Part shown: positions 8,340-21,362 of the stretch, piece by piece
Layout of the letters: every line of letters begins with the position of its first letter
Position numbering within the stretch: the first letter of the stretch is position 1
NCBI GenBank assembly: GCA_024401695.1
Contig: JAKSKN010000007.1
Coordinates: forward strand, 35,764 to 99,763
Direction: 5' to 3'
Source of the DNA: Bacteroidales bacterium
GTDB taxonomy: Bacteria; Bacteroidota; Bacteroidia; Bacteroidales; UBA932
DNA length: 64,000 bases
Program-made: the position numbers and the translations under genes
The notes under the pieces: generated by a model
What the model was told of the DNA's origin: nothing
The model's database searches: none
What the model saw: the letters and a program-made list of their open reading frames with translations, nothing else

Positions 8340-8359
8340 CTTTAGGTATGTAATCTCTA

Positions 8360-12610
<4,251 letters not shown>

Positions 12611-12630
12611 ATCTCTTTTCCTTCAAATAA

Positions 12631-15600
12631 TTAATCCAATGTAACCTTGAGACCGAGTCCGCGAAGCTCGTGGAGGAGTACGTTGAGGGACTCAGGGATA
12701 CCTGCAGGTGGCATAGGGTCACCCTTGACGATTGCCTCGTAGGTCTTTGACCTGCCGGTAACGTCGTCGGACTTGACGGTAAGGATCTCCTGAAGGGCGT
12801 TGGCTGCGCCGAAGGCCTCGAGGGCCCAGACTTCCATCTCACCGAAGCGCTGGCCACCGAACTGGGCTTTACCGCCGAGAGGCTGCTGGGTGATGAGGGA
12901 GTAAGGTCCGATTGAGCGGGCGTGCATCTTGTCGTCAACCATATGGCCGAGCTTGATCATATAGATCACACCTACGGTTGCAGGCTGGTCGAAGTATTCG
13001 CCTGTGCCGCCGTCGCGGAGCTGTGTCTTACCGAATCTTGGAACACCCGCCTTGTCTGTGTAGTCACAGATCTCCTCGATGCTTGCGCCGTCGAAGATAG
13101 GGGTGCTGAACTTGAGGCCGAGTCTTGAACCTGCCCAACCGAGCACGGTTTCATAGATCTGACCGAGGTTCATTCGTGAAGGAACGCCGAGAGGGTTGAG
13201 AACGATGTCGACCGGTGTGCCATCCTCGAGGAACGGCATATCTTCCTGGCGGACGATCTTGGCAACGATACCCTTGTTACCGTGACGGCCTGCCATCTTG
13301 TCACCGACGGTGATCTTACGCTTCTTGGCGATATAAACCTTTGCGAGCTGCATTACACCGTTGGCAAGTTCGTCACCGACCTTGATCTTGTCGATCTCAC
13401 GCTTGCATACTGCAATCTCGATCTTTCTTGCGATGCAGTAGTTGTTGATGAGTTCGCGGATAAGGACGTTGGTGTCCTTGTCGGTGGTCCACTTGTTGGA
13501 GTTTACATCCTCGTATGAAATGGTCTTGAGCTTTTCAGCAGAGAACTTGGCGTCCTTGGCAATCACTTCCTTGCCTGCAAGATCGAACACGCCTGCGCTC
13601 TTCTTGTTCTTGGTGAGGAGAGCGAGCTTCTGGAGGAATTCGCCGGTGAGCTTTTCAAGCTTGCGGTCGAGTTCTGCCTGGCGCATCTCGATGCGGGCCT
13701 TCTGGTCTGCCTTTGACTGACCGCGCTTGCCGGTCTCCTTGGCTACCTTCGCGTAGAGGGCGGTCTTGATGACCGTACCGCTGAGTGAAGGGTTCGCCTT
13801 GAGGGATGCGTCCTTGACATCGCCGGCCTTGTCGCCGAAGATGGCCTTGAGAAGCTTCTCCTCAGGAGAAGGGTCGCTCTCACCCTTAGGGGTGATCTTA
13901 CCGATCATGATGTCGCCCGGTTCGATGTGGGCACCTATTCTTACGATACCGTCCTCTCCAAGGTCTCTTGTGGCCTCTTCGCTGACGTTAGGGATATCTG
14001 AAGTGAGTTCCTCTTCACCGCGCTTGGTGTCACGTACCTCGGTGAGGTATTCATCTACGTGGATGGATGTGAGAACGTCCCACTTGACCATTTCCTCTGA
14101 AAGGACGATGGCATCCTCATAGTTGTAGCCCTTCCAAGGCATAAATGCTACCATAAGGTTGCGTCCGAGGGCGAGTTCGCCGTTCTGGGAAGCGTAACCT
14201 TCGGTGAGCACCTGTCCCTTCTCGACCTTGTCGCCCTTGCGGACGATAGGAGAGAGACATACGGTAGTGCTCTGGTTGGTCCTGCGGTAGATAGGAAGCT
14301 TGTAGACGGTTTCCTCAGGTGAGAAGCTGACGAAGTTCTCATCCTCGGTACGCTCATACTTGACGCGGATTTCATTTGCATCGACATAGGTGATCTCACC
14401 CTTGCGCTCAGCTACGAACTGGGTGCGTGAGTCGATACATACCCTTTCCTCAAGGCCGGTACCTACGATAGGTGACTCAGGTTTGAGGAGCGGAACTGCC
14501 TGACGCATCATGTTGGCGCCCATCAATGCACGGTGGGCATCATCATGCTCGAGGAACGGAATGAGGGAGGCAGCGACTGACGCCATCTGGTTAGGTGCAA
14601 CGTCCATATAGTTCACTTCCTCCTTGGTGACTACAGGGAAGTCAGCCTCGAGGCGGCACTGGATGCGGTCTTCGAGGATGTTTCCGTCGTCATCCATCCT
14701 GACGTTTGCGAGGGAGACGAGCTTGCTCTCTTCCTCTTCGGCGCTCATATAATGGCAACCGGCAGCGGAGAGGTCAACCTTGCCGTCCTTGACGTCACGG
14801 TATGGGGTCTCGATGAATCCGAGTTCGTCGATGCGTGCGTATACGCAGAGAGAGGAGATAAGTCCGATGTTCGGGCCTTCAGGAGACTCGATAGGGCAGA
14901 GACGGCCATAATGGGTGTAGTGTACGTCTCGAACTTCGAATCCTGCCCTGTCGCGGCTCAAACCGCCAGGACCGAGGGCGGAGAGACGTCTCTTGTGAGT
15001 AACCTCGGCAAGAGGGTTGGTCTGATCCATGAACTGTGACAGCTGGCTGGTTCCGAAGAATGAGTTGATCACAGATGAGAGGGTCTTGGCATTGATGAGG
15101 TCGGTAGGGCTGAACTGCTCGCTGTCGCGAACGTTCATCCTCTCGCGGATGGTACGGGCCATACGGCTCAGACCTACGCTGAACTGGTTGGCGAGCTGCT
15201 CGCCGACAGTGCGTACGCGACGGTTGGAGAGATGGTCGATATCGTCAACGGTAGCCTTTGAGTTGATGAGCTGGATGAGATATTTGACAATCTCGATGAT
15301 ATCGGTGTTGGTCAGCACGCGGACATCCTTGTCGATGTCAAGGTTGAGCTTCCTGTTGAGGCGGTAGCGGCCGACTGCGCCGAGGTCATATCTCTTCTCA
15401 GAGAAGAAGAGCTTGTCGATGACGTCCCTTGCGGTGCTCTCATCAGGTGGTTCTGAATTGCGCAGCTGCTTGTAGACGTAGTTGATAGCGTCAAGCTCCG
15501 TATTGGTAGGGTCCTTCTGGAGAGTGTTGAAGATGATTGCGAACTCGTTGGAGTTGGCCTCATCCCTCTGGAGGAGGATAGACTTTTCTTCAGACTCAAG

Positions 15601-16452
15601 GATGGCGTTGATGTTGTCATCGTCGAGGATCTCTCCTCTCTTGACGACGATCTCGATACGCTCTACAGGGGTGACTTCTCCGGTGTCTTCATCGATGAAG
15701 TCCTCGAACTTTGTCTTGAGAACGTTGTTCGCAAGCACGCGGCCCTTGTTGGCGGTAAGGTTCTTCTTGTTGACCTTCACCTCGTCGGCGAGGTCGAAGA
15801 TATCAATGATATCCTTGTCTGCGTTGAAGCCGATGGCCCTGAGCAGGGTTGTTACCGGCAATTTCTTCTTGCGGTCGATGTAGGCGTACATGACATTGTT
15901 GATGTCAGTTGCGAACTCGATCCAGGATCCCTTGAACGGAATGATACGGGCGGAATAAAGCTTGGTACCATTGGCGTGCATATTCTGGTCGAAGAAGACA
16001 CCAGGGGATCTGTGCAGCTGAGAGACGATGATTCTCTCTGATCCGTTGATTACGAAGGTGCCGGCAGGGGTCATGTACGGGATGTTGCCCAGGTACACGT
16101 CTTCGACTTTCTGCTGGAAGTCTTCGTGGTCAGGATCTGTGCATGAAAGGCGGAGTTTTGCCTTAAGAGGAACATTGTATGTGAGTCCTCTCTCAAGACA
16201 TTCTTCAATCGAGTACTGCGGCGGGTCTACGAAATAATCAATAAACTCGAGCTTATAGTTGTTTCTCGTGTCCTCGATTGGGAATATCTCCTGAAATACC
16301 TGGAACAGTCCTTCATCTTTTCTGTTCTCAGGGGTGGTCTCCAGCTGGAAGAAGTCTTTAAACGACCTAAGCTGGACCTCCAGAAGATCCGGATATTCCA
16401 GGATTTTGGAAGTAGCAAAGTTAATGCGCTTGTTTACAGTCTTTTTTGACAT
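12631..16452 (-). CDS. rpoB: DNA-directed RNA polymerase subunit beta
   Basis: The 1273-residue beta subunit. The rifampicin pocket reads [16 protein letters not shown] and [13 protein letters not shown], that is, the susceptible-type residues at the usual Gln, Asp, His and Ser positions. Also visible are the [10 protein letters not shown] motif, the GRHGNKG motif near the C-terminus that contacts the active site, and the C-terminal [13 protein letters not shown] segment that packs on beta-prime. A strong terminator-like hairpin separates it from rplL, which may set the ratio of polymerase to ribosomal protein. Confidence 0.98.
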   Translation of the reverse strand: MSKKTVNKRINFATSKILEYPDLLEVQLRSFKDFFQLETTPENRKDEGLFQVFQEIFPIEDTRNNYKLEFIDYFVDPPQYSIEECLERGLTYNVPLKAKLRLSCTDPDHEDFQQKVEDVYLGNIPYMTPAGTFVINGSERIIVSQLHRSPGVFFDQNMHANGTKLYSARIIPFKGSWIEFATDINNVMYAYIDRKKKLPVTTLLRAIGFNADKDIIDIFDLADEVKVNKKNLTANKGRVLANNVLKTKFEDFIDEDTGEVTPVERIEIVVKRGEILDDDNINAILESEEKSILLQRDEANSNEFAIIFNTLQKDPTNTELDAINYVYKQLRNSEPPDESTARDVIDKLFFSEKRYDLGAVGRYRLNRKLNLDIDKDVRVLTNTDIIEIVKYLIQLINSKATVDDIDHLSNRRVRTVGEQLANQFSVGLSRMARTIRERMNVRDSEQFSPTDLINAKTLSSVINSFFGTSQLSQFMDQTNPLAEVTHKRRLSALGPGGLSRDRAGFEVRDVHYTHYGRLCPIESPEGPNIGLISSLCVYARIDELGFIETPYRDVKDGKVDLSAAGCHYMSAEEEESKLVSLANVRMDDDGNILEDRIQCRLEADFPVVTKEEVNYMDVAPNQMASVAASLIPFLEHDDAHRALMGANMMRQAVPLLKPESPIVGTGLEERVCIDSRTQFVAERKGEITYVDANEIRVKYERTEDENFVSFSPEETVYKLPIYRRTNQSTTVCLSPIVRKGDKVEKGQVLTEGYASQNGELALGRNLMVAFMPWKGYNYEDAIVLSEEMVKWDVLTSIHVDEYLTEVRDTKRGEEELTSDIPNVSEEATRDLGEDGIVRIGAHIEPGDIMIGKITPKGESDPSPEEKLLKAIFGDKAGDVKDASLKANPSLSGTVIKTALYAKVAKETGKRGQSKADQKARIEMRQAELDRKLEKLTGEFLQKLALLTKNKKSAGVFDLAGKEVIAKDAKFSAEKLKTISYEDVNSNKWTTDKDTNVLIRELINNYCIARKIEIAVCKREIDKIKVGDELANGVMQLAKVYIAKKRKITVGDKMAGRHGNKGIVAKIVRQEDMPFLEDGTPVDIVLNPLGVPSRMNLGQIYETVLGWAGSRLGLKFSTPIFDGASIEEICDYTDKAGVPRFGKTQLRDGGTGEYFDQPATVGVIYMIKLGHMVDDKMHARSIGPYSLITQQPLGGKAQFGGQRFGEMEVWALEAFGAANALQEILTVKSDDVTGRSKTYEAIVKGDPMPPAGIPESLNVLLHELRGLGLKVTLD

Positions 16453-16488
16453 TTCTGCCTTTGGATATAGAGAAAAACTTAAATACGG

Positions 16489-16526
16489 AAAAAAGGTTTA
16501 GAGCCTATTAACCCCGGCTCTAAACC
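16489..16526 (-). terminator. Attenuator-like hairpin between rplL and rpoB
   Basis: A perfect 11-bp stem (GGTTTAGAGCC 16495-16505 with GGCTCTAAACC 16516-16526), a 10-base loop, and six Ts on the minus strand (16489-16494). It has the full form of an intrinsic terminator yet sits inside an operon, 37 bases before the rpoB start. In E. coli a partial terminator occupies the same rplL-rpoB gap and lets ~20% of transcripts through; the role here is inferred by position. Confidence 0.8.
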
Positions 16527-16557
16527 TGTTTGATCCCTTAGCAGGGAGGAAGTTGAG

Positions 16558-16932
16558 TTACTTAATCTCAACCTCGGCGCCAGCTTCCTCAAGGGTAGCC
16601 TTGAGCTGCTCAGCTTCTGCTTTGGAGACTTTCTCTTTGATTGTTGAAGGAGCACCGTCAACAACATCCTTTGCTTCCTTAAGACCAAGTCCGAGGGCCT
16701 CTTTGACGACCTTGATGACCTGGAGCTTAGCAGCACCGGCTGAAGTGAGGATTACATCGAATTCGGTCTGCTCTGCTTCTGCAGCGCCAGCGCCAGCGCC
16801 GTCAGCAGCTACTACTACAGCTGCTGCTGCAGGCTCGATACCGTACTCGTCTTTCAGGATCTGTGCGAGTTCCTGAACATCTTTTACAGAAAGGTTTACC
16901 AACTCTTCTGCGAGGGCTTTTACATCTGCCAT
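16558..16932 (-). CDS. rplL: 50S ribosomal protein L7/L12
   Basis: 124-residue stalk protein of the large subunit that recruits translation GTPases. The N-terminal dimerisation helices (residues 1-33), an Ala/Gly-rich hinge (~35-52) and the C-terminal domain with EKTEFDV-like and [15 protein letters not shown] motifs are all present at normal length. Cotranscribed after rplJ with a 33-base gap; the attenuator follows it. Confidence 0.97.
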   Translation of the reverse strand: MADVKALAEELVNLSVKDVQELAQILKDEYGIEPAAAAVVVAADGAGAGAAEAEQTEFDVILTSAGAAKLQVIKVVKEALGLGLKEAKDVVDGAPSTIKEKVSKAEAEQLKATLEEAGAEVEIK

Positions 16933-16965
16933 AATTGTATAATTTTTAAATTGTTAATATTTATC

Positions 16966-17544
16966 TTATTCTGCTGCCGGAGCTTCTGCTGCCGGAGCCT
17001 CTGCTGCAGGTTCTTCTGCTGCAGGTTTTGCTGCGCCGATCTTGTCGGTGTCAGCCTTGCCCTCGCTTGCGTTCTCAAGAGCTGAAACGATGTTTCTGAT
17101 AGGAGACTGGAGGAGACCGATGATGTCGCCGATGAGTTCTTCCTTGGTCTTGATAGCTGCGAGCTGGTTGAGTTTGTCTTCGCCGATGAATACGCAGTCC
17201 TGTACGTAAGCACCCTTGACAACAGGCTTGCTGAAGCCTTCCTTCTGGAGCTTCTTGATGAGCTTGCCAGGAGCTGAAGGTACTGTGGTGTACATGATTG
17301 CAGTGTTGCCAACGAGGGTCTCGACGAGAGATTTCATATCCTCGTTCTCAGAAGCGTTGAGAGCCTTTGCGAAAAGGGTGTTCTTAACGACGTTGAGAGT
17401 GATGCCTGCGTTGAAGCACTCGCGACGGAGCTTTGATGTCTGTCCTGCATTCAGGCCAGCGATATCGGTAATGTAGAAATTAGGATACTGCTGAATGAGC
17501 GCTGAGATGCTTTCAATAATCTGACCTTTTTCTTCTTTTTTCAT
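16966..17544 (-). CDS. rplJ: 50S ribosomal protein L10 with Ala/Glu-rich tail
   Basis: 192-residue stalk base protein that binds 23S rRNA and carries L7/L12 dimers. The N-terminal domain begins MKKEEK and contains the YRGL-like region and the GNTAIMY segment. The last ~20 residues are a low-complexity run of PAAE-type repeats coded by near-repeated codons (about 16966-17030); L10 usually ends in the L12-binding helix, so this is an extra tail. Sits between rplA and rplL. In other bacteria L10-L12 represses its own operon by binding the leader; no leader structure was identified here. Confidence 0.95.
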   Translation of the reverse strand: MKKEEKGQIIESISALIQQYPNFYITDIAGLNAGQTSKLRRECFNAGITLNVVKNTLFAKALNASENEDMKSLVETLVGNTAIMYTTVPSAPGKLIKKLQKEGFSKPVVKGAYVQDCVFIGEDKLNQLAAIKTKEELIGDIIGLLQSPIRNIVSALENASEGKADTDKIGAAKPAAEEPAAEAPAAEAPAAE

Positions 17545-17556
17545 AATATTGAATTT

Positions 17557-18261
17557 TTACTCAGCACTGTTGAGGAATGCCTTGAGATCAATCTTAATAC
17601 CTGCACTCATAGTTGAGCACAATGCTGCGCTCTTCATATATGTGCCTTTCAGGGCCTGCGGCTTGAGCTTTGCGATCTCGTTGAGAACGGCTGCTGCGTT
17701 TTCGTAGAGCTGCTCGGCTGAGAATGAAGCCTTGCCGATGCCTGTATGAATAATACCGGTCTTGTCGACCTTGAAGTCGATCTTACCGCCCTTGACGTCC
17801 TTGACTGCGTTGCCAATCTCCATTGTGACAGTACCTGTCTTAGGGTTCGGCATAAGTCCGCGAGGACCGAGGATCTTACCGAGGACACCGACCTTGGCCA
17901 TAACTGAAGGGGTGCAGACGATGACATCGATGTCAGTCCAACCGCCCTTGATCTTCTCGATATAGTCGTCAAGGCCTACGTAGTCTGCGCCTGCTGCCTT
18001 AGCCTCGGCTTCCTTGTCAGGAGTACAGAGTGCGAGGACTCTGACGACCTTACCGGTTCCGTGAGGGAGGGTGACGACGCCACGAATCATCTGGTTGGCC
18101 TTACGAGGGTCAACGCCGAGGTTCGCAGAAATCTCTACGGTAGAATCAAATTTTGTGAATGTAATATCCTTTACTACAGCACACGCTTCCGCGAGAGTGT
18201 ACAGCTTGTGAGAATCGAACTTCTCAGCTGCAGCTTTCTGGTTTTTTGTCATTTTGCTCAT
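17557..18261 (-). CDS. rplA: 50S ribosomal protein L1
   Basis: 234-residue L1, the mobile stalk protein near the E site. The family signature region (PNPKTGTVT...[18 protein letters not shown]) lies at roughly residues 139-170. Start ATG is 13 bases after rplK and the stop is 12 bases before rplJ, so it lies within the ribosomal-protein operon. Length is standard. Confidence 0.97.
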   Translation of the reverse strand: MSKMTKNQKAAAEKFDSHKLYTLAEACAVVKDITFTKFDSTVEISANLGVDPRKANQMIRGVVTLPHGTGKVVRVLALCTPDKEAEAKAAGADYVGLDDYIEKIKGGWTDIDVIVCTPSVMAKVGVLGKILGPRGLMPNPKTGTVTMEIGNAVKDVKGGKIDFKVDKTGIIHTGIGKASFSAEQLYENAAAVLNEIAKLKPQALKGTYMKSAALCSTMSAGIKIDLKAFLNSAE

Positions 18262-18274
18262 AGTCGTGTGTCAA

Positions 18275-18718
18275 TTAAAGGTCCTTAGGGAATTCACCGG
18301 TGACGGTGATACCCAAACTTCTTGCTGTACCTGCTACCATACGCATTGCAGAAGCGATGGTGAAACAGTTGAGGTCCGGCATTTTACCTTCCGCGATGGT
18401 CTTTATCTGATCCCAGGTAAGAGACGCAACTTTCTTGCGGTTCGGCTCACCTGAAGCCGAAGAGATCTTAGCAGCCTCCTTGAGAGATACTGCAACCGGC
18501 GGCTGCTTAACCTCGAATGAGAAAGACTTGTCTGAATAGACAGTGATCACTACTGGGAGGATCTTGCCTGCCTTATCCTGCGTAGCTGCGTTGAAAGCTT
18601 TGCAGAAATCCATGATATTCAAGCCTTTGGAACCGAGAGCAGGTCCTACCGGAGGTGCTGGATTAGCAGCCCCGCCTTTGATTTGGAGCTTGATGAATCC
18701 GGTAACTTCTTTTGCCAT
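18275..18718 (-). CDS. rplK: 50S ribosomal protein L11
   Basis: 147-residue L11, part of the GTPase-associated centre with 23S rRNA helix 43-44. Seen: [20 protein letters not shown] at the N-terminus, followed by the CKAFNAAT motif, and the C-terminal RNA-binding domain with GTARSLGI. The gap to nusG is only nine bases. Length standard. Confidence 0.97.
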   Translation of the reverse strand: MAKEVTGFIKLQIKGGAANPAPPVGPALGSKGLNIMDFCKAFNAATQDKAGKILPVVITVYSDKSFSFEVKQPPVAVSLKEAAKISSASGEPNRKKVASLTWDQIKTIAEGKMPDLNCFTIASAMRMVAGTARSLGITVTGEFPKDL

Positions 18719-18727
18719 GATTGATTG

Positions 18728-19291
18728 TTATTCTTTAGTTACTTGTGTAAAGCTGAGCTCAAGCTGAGTCTTCCTGCCGAAGATCACAACGATTACCTTG
18801 ACCTTGCTTCTGTCTTCCAGAATCTCGTCAACGACACCGCTGAATCCGCTGAACGGACCATCGGTGATGCGGACAGACTCGCCAACTTCGTAGTTGACCA
18901 CGGTCTCGGCCGCGCTGTCGACGTTTTCGTCCTGATTGCCGAGAATCCTCTGCGCCTCTTCGTCACGAATAGGTACAGGGACTCTTTCCATCGTTCCATT
19001 GGCCGACTTTTTCTCGGTAAGGAAACCTGACATACCCGGAACAAGATTGCGGATGATGTTCTCAAGCTTGGCGCTAAGTTCGGCGTGAATAAGAACATAG
19101 CCCGGGAAAAGCAATTTGTCAACTGCCTTTCTCTTGCCGTTCTTTGTGACGATTTCTTTCTTAACGGGGACAAGTATCTGATCCACCTGATCCTCAAGTC
19201 CGCTACGCTCAATCTCCTTCTGAAGATAATCCGCAGCTTTTCTTTCCTTTGTTCCTGCGGTCCTCAGAACATACCATTTCATTTCGCCCAT
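18728..19291 (-). CDS. nusG: Transcription elongation/antitermination factor NusG
   Basis: 187-residue NusG. The NGN domain starts at MKWYVLRT, so a second ATG at 19282 is also a possible start; the residues between are GE only. The C-terminal KOW domain contains VRITDGPFSGFSGVV. It binds the beta-prime clamp and reduces pausing, and connects polymerase to Rho or the ribosome. Located between secE and rplK as in most bacteria. Confidence 0.96.
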   Translation of the reverse strand: MGEMKWYVLRTAGTKERKAADYLQKEIERSGLEDQVDQILVPVKKEIVTKNGKRKAVDKLLFPGYVLIHAELSAKLENIIRNLVPGMSGFLTEKKSANGTMERVPVPIRDEEAQRILGNQDENVDSAAETVVNYEVGESVRITDGPFSGFSGVVDEILEDRSKVKVIVVIFGRKTQLELSFTQVTKE

Positions 19292-19306
19292 AGGAGTACG
19301 ATTAGA

Positions 19307-19495
19307 TTACAGTGTGTAAATGCCGGACATCAGAGATTGGAAAGCCAGGTCGATAACCCAAAGCAAAGCAGCCAGAAGGACTGTGGTGACAATAACGAGG
19401 AGGGAAGAACTCTGAAGCTTCTCCCAAGTCGGCCACGTAGTCTTTTTAGCAAGCTCTACGAATGACTCTTTGCAGTAATTGATAAACTTTCTCAT
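19307..19495 (-). CDS. secE: Preprotein translocase subunit SecE
   Basis: 62-residue single-span SecE of the SecYEG channel. An amphipathic N-terminal helix with the conserved K-x-TWPTWEKLQ motif (about residues 18-26) is followed by one membrane helix (~30-52). It is the short Bacteroidota form without extra helices. Preceded by tRNA-Trp, followed by nusG after 15 bases. Confidence 0.95.
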   Translation of the reverse strand: MRKFINYCKESFVELAKKTTWPTWEKLQSSSLLVIVTTVLLAALLWVIDLAFQSLMSGIYTL

Positions 19496-19582
19496 CTTTA
19501 CTTTTAAGTGGACACCGCGAAATGGAAGCGGAAGGGGCGGCGTCTGTTAAACAATTACCAAATCGTAACCTTTGATATTTTG

Positions 19583-19653
19583 CAGGGGAAGCAGGAATCG
19601 AACCCACATGGACGGTTTTGGAGACCGCTGAACTACCATTGTTCTATTCCCCT
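19583..19653 (-). tRNA. tRNA-Trp (anticodon CCA)
   Basis: The minus strand folds as a 71-base cloverleaf: acceptor AGGGGAA/TTCCCCT, anticodon stem GCGGT/ACCGT with loop CTCCAAA (anticodon CCA), T-loop TTCGATT. Discriminator base G; no encoded CCA tail. Lies between tuf and secE, an arrangement common in bacteria. Confidence 0.95.
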
Positions 19654-19659
19654 AATGGG

Positions 19660-19686
19660 AAAAAGGGCGTCGGAACGGCGCCCTTT
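19660..19686 (-). terminator. Terminator-like hairpin after tuf
   Basis: An 8-bp stem (AAAGGGCG 19662-19669 with CGCCCTTT 19679-19686), 9-base loop, and a run of Ts on the minus strand. It stands between tuf and tRNA-Trp/secE, so it should reduce read-through from the strongly expressed tuf into the ribosomal-protein genes. Confidence 0.65.
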
Positions 19687-19697
19687 CTTATCTTGGA

Positions 19698-20888
19698 TTA
19701 GTCAATAACCTTGATAACCTGACCTGCACCTACTGTACGGCCACCTTCGCGGATAGCGAATGAAAGACCTTCGTTGAGGGCTACAGGGTAGATAAGGGTA
19801 ACGTTGATCTCAACGTTGTCGCCTGGCATAACCATCTCAACACCCTCTGGGAGACTGATCTCACCGGTAACATCGAGTGTGCGGATGAAGAACTGAGGAC
19901 GATACTTGTTGTGGAATGGAGTGTGACGGCCACCTTCCTCTTTCTTGAGGACATAGATCTGACCTACGAAGTGATCGTGAGCCTTGATTGAACCTGGCTT
20001 TGCGATAACCTCACCACGCTTGACATCCTTCTTGTCGATACCACGGAGGAGAAGACCTACGTTGTCACCTGCCTCACCCTGGTCGAGGAGCTTGCGGAAC
20101 ATTTCAACGCCGGTAACTACAGTGTTCTTCGGCTTGTCGTGTGAAAGACCGACGATCTCTGCAGGGTCATTGACGTGGATGGTACCAGCCTCGATACGAC
20201 CGGTAACAACGGTACCACGACCGGTGATGGAGAAGATGTCCTCGATAGGCATAAGGAATGGCTTGTCGACGAGGCGCTCAGGGAGCGGAATATAGTTGTC
20301 AACAGCGTCCATAAGTTCCATAACCTTGTCTTCCCACTGTGGCTCTCCGTTAAGAGCACCAAGTGCAGAACCGCGGATTACAGGAGCGTTGTCGCCGTCG
20401 AAATCGTACTTGCTGAGGAGGTCGCGAACTTCCATCTCAACGAGGTCAAGCATTTCCTCATCGTCAACAAGGTCAACCTTGTTGAGGAAAACGACCATCT
20501 TAGGTACGTTAACCTGCTTTGCAAGAAGAACGTGCTCATTGGTCTGAGGCATAGGACCGTCAGTAGCGGCTACTACAAGGATAGCACCGTCCATCTGAGC
20601 AGCACCGGTAACCATGTTCTTTACATAGTCGGCGTGGCCCGGGCAATCGACATGCGCATAGTGACGATTGGCGGTCTGATACTCGACGTGTGCAGTGTTG
20701 ATGGTGATACCGCGCTCTTTCTCTTCTGGAGCGTTATCGATCTGGTCGAATGACTTAACTTCGCTCAGACCCTTGGAAGCCAGCACCTTGGTGATGGCTG
20801 CGGTAAGAGTGGTCTTACCGTGGTCAACGTGGCCAATTGTACCAATGTTGACATGAGGTTTGGTCCTCTGGAATACTTCTTTTGCCAT
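19698..20888 (-). CDS. tuf: Elongation factor Tu
   Basis: 396-residue GTPase that delivers aminoacyl-tRNA to the ribosome. G1 [10 protein letters not shown]3 [13 protein letters not shown]4 NKVD and the C-terminal barrel domains ending [10 protein letters not shown] are intact. Preceded on the same strand by four tRNA genes sharing one promoter and followed by a hairpin. It is the only tuf copy in the window. Confidence 0.98.
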   Translation of the reverse strand: MAKEVFQRTKPHVNIGTIGHVDHGKTTLTAAITKVLASKGLSEVKSFDQIDNAPEEKERGITINTAHVEYQTANRHYAHVDCPGHADYVKNMVTGAAQMDGAILVVAATDGPMPQTNEHVLLAKQVNVPKMVVFLNKVDLVDDEEMLDLVEMEVRDLLSKYDFDGDNAPVIRGSALGALNGEPQWEDKVMELMDAVDNYIPLPERLVDKPFLMPIEDIFSITGRGTVVTGRIEAGTIHVNDPAEIVGLSHDKPKNTVVTGVEMFRKLLDQGEAGDNVGLLLRGIDKKDVKRGEVIAKPGSIKAHDHFVGQIYVLKKEEGGRHTPFHNKYRPQFFIRTLDVTGEISLPEGVEMVMPGDNVEINVTLIYPVALNEGLSFAIREGGRTVGAGQVIKVID

Positions 20889-20930
20889 AATATTATGTGT
20901 TTCTTTAAAGTTGTTTACACCAAAAAAAAG

Positions 20931-21002
<72 letters not shown>

Positions 21003-21014
21003 AGACATTTCTTG

Positions 21015-21086
21015 AGCGGGGTAGGAGAATCGAACTCCCATTTTCAGCTTGGAGGGCTGACATAATAGCCATTATACGAACCCCGC
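21015..21086 (-). tRNA. tRNA-Gly (anticodon UCC)
   Basis: Minus-strand cloverleaf: acceptor GCGGGGT/ACCCCGC, anticodon stem TCAGC/GCTGA with loop CCTCCAA (anticodon TCC), T-loop TTCGATT. Discriminator T; no encoded CCA. Confidence 0.94.
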
Positions 21087-21121
21087 TTGGACAGAAGCAA
21101 TTCTCTTCCGCTTTGTATTTG

Positions 21122-21204
21122 TGGGCAAGGATGGATTCGAACCACCGTAGGCGTGCGCCAGCAGATTTACAGTCTGCCCCATTTGGCCACTCTGGTACTT
21201 GCCC
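21122..21204 (-). tRNA. tRNA-Tyr (anticodon GUA)
   Basis: Minus-strand, 83 bases, with the long variable arm expected for bacterial Tyr tRNA. Acceptor GGGCAAG/CTTGCCC, anticodon stem GCAGA/TCTGC, loop CTGTAAA (anticodon GTA), T-loop TTCGAAT. Confidence 0.95.
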
Positions 21205-21221
21205 ATAAGAGATTGCTGATG

Positions 21222-21295
21222 AGCCGATGGAGGGAATCGAACCCACGACCTTGAGATTACAAATCACACGCTCTAGCCAACTGAGCTACATCGGC
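21222..21295 (-). tRNA. tRNA-Thr (anticodon UGU)
   Basis: Minus-strand cloverleaf with acceptor GCCGATG/CATCGGC, anticodon loop TTTGTAA (anticodon TGT) and T-loop TTCGATT. Two stems carry a T-T mismatch: the anticodon stem TGTGA/TCTCA and the T-stem GTGGG/CCCTC. First gene of the tRNA-tuf transcript. Confidence 0.9.
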
Positions 21296-21331
21296 AATGT
21301 ATGTCAAAGACCCCCTCAGTTTTGGGGACTG

Positions 21332-21362
21332 CAAAGATAGGAACTATTTTCTATTCTCCAAA
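21332..21362 (-). promoter_or_regulatory. Bacteroidota-type promoter of the tRNA-tuf transcript
   Basis: On the minus strand TTTG (21359-21362), a 19-base spacer, then TATCTTTG (21332-21339): an exact match to the Bacteroidota -33/-7 consensus, ~36 bases before the first tRNA. The -33 box lies inside the last codons of dxs. Confidence 0.8.
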
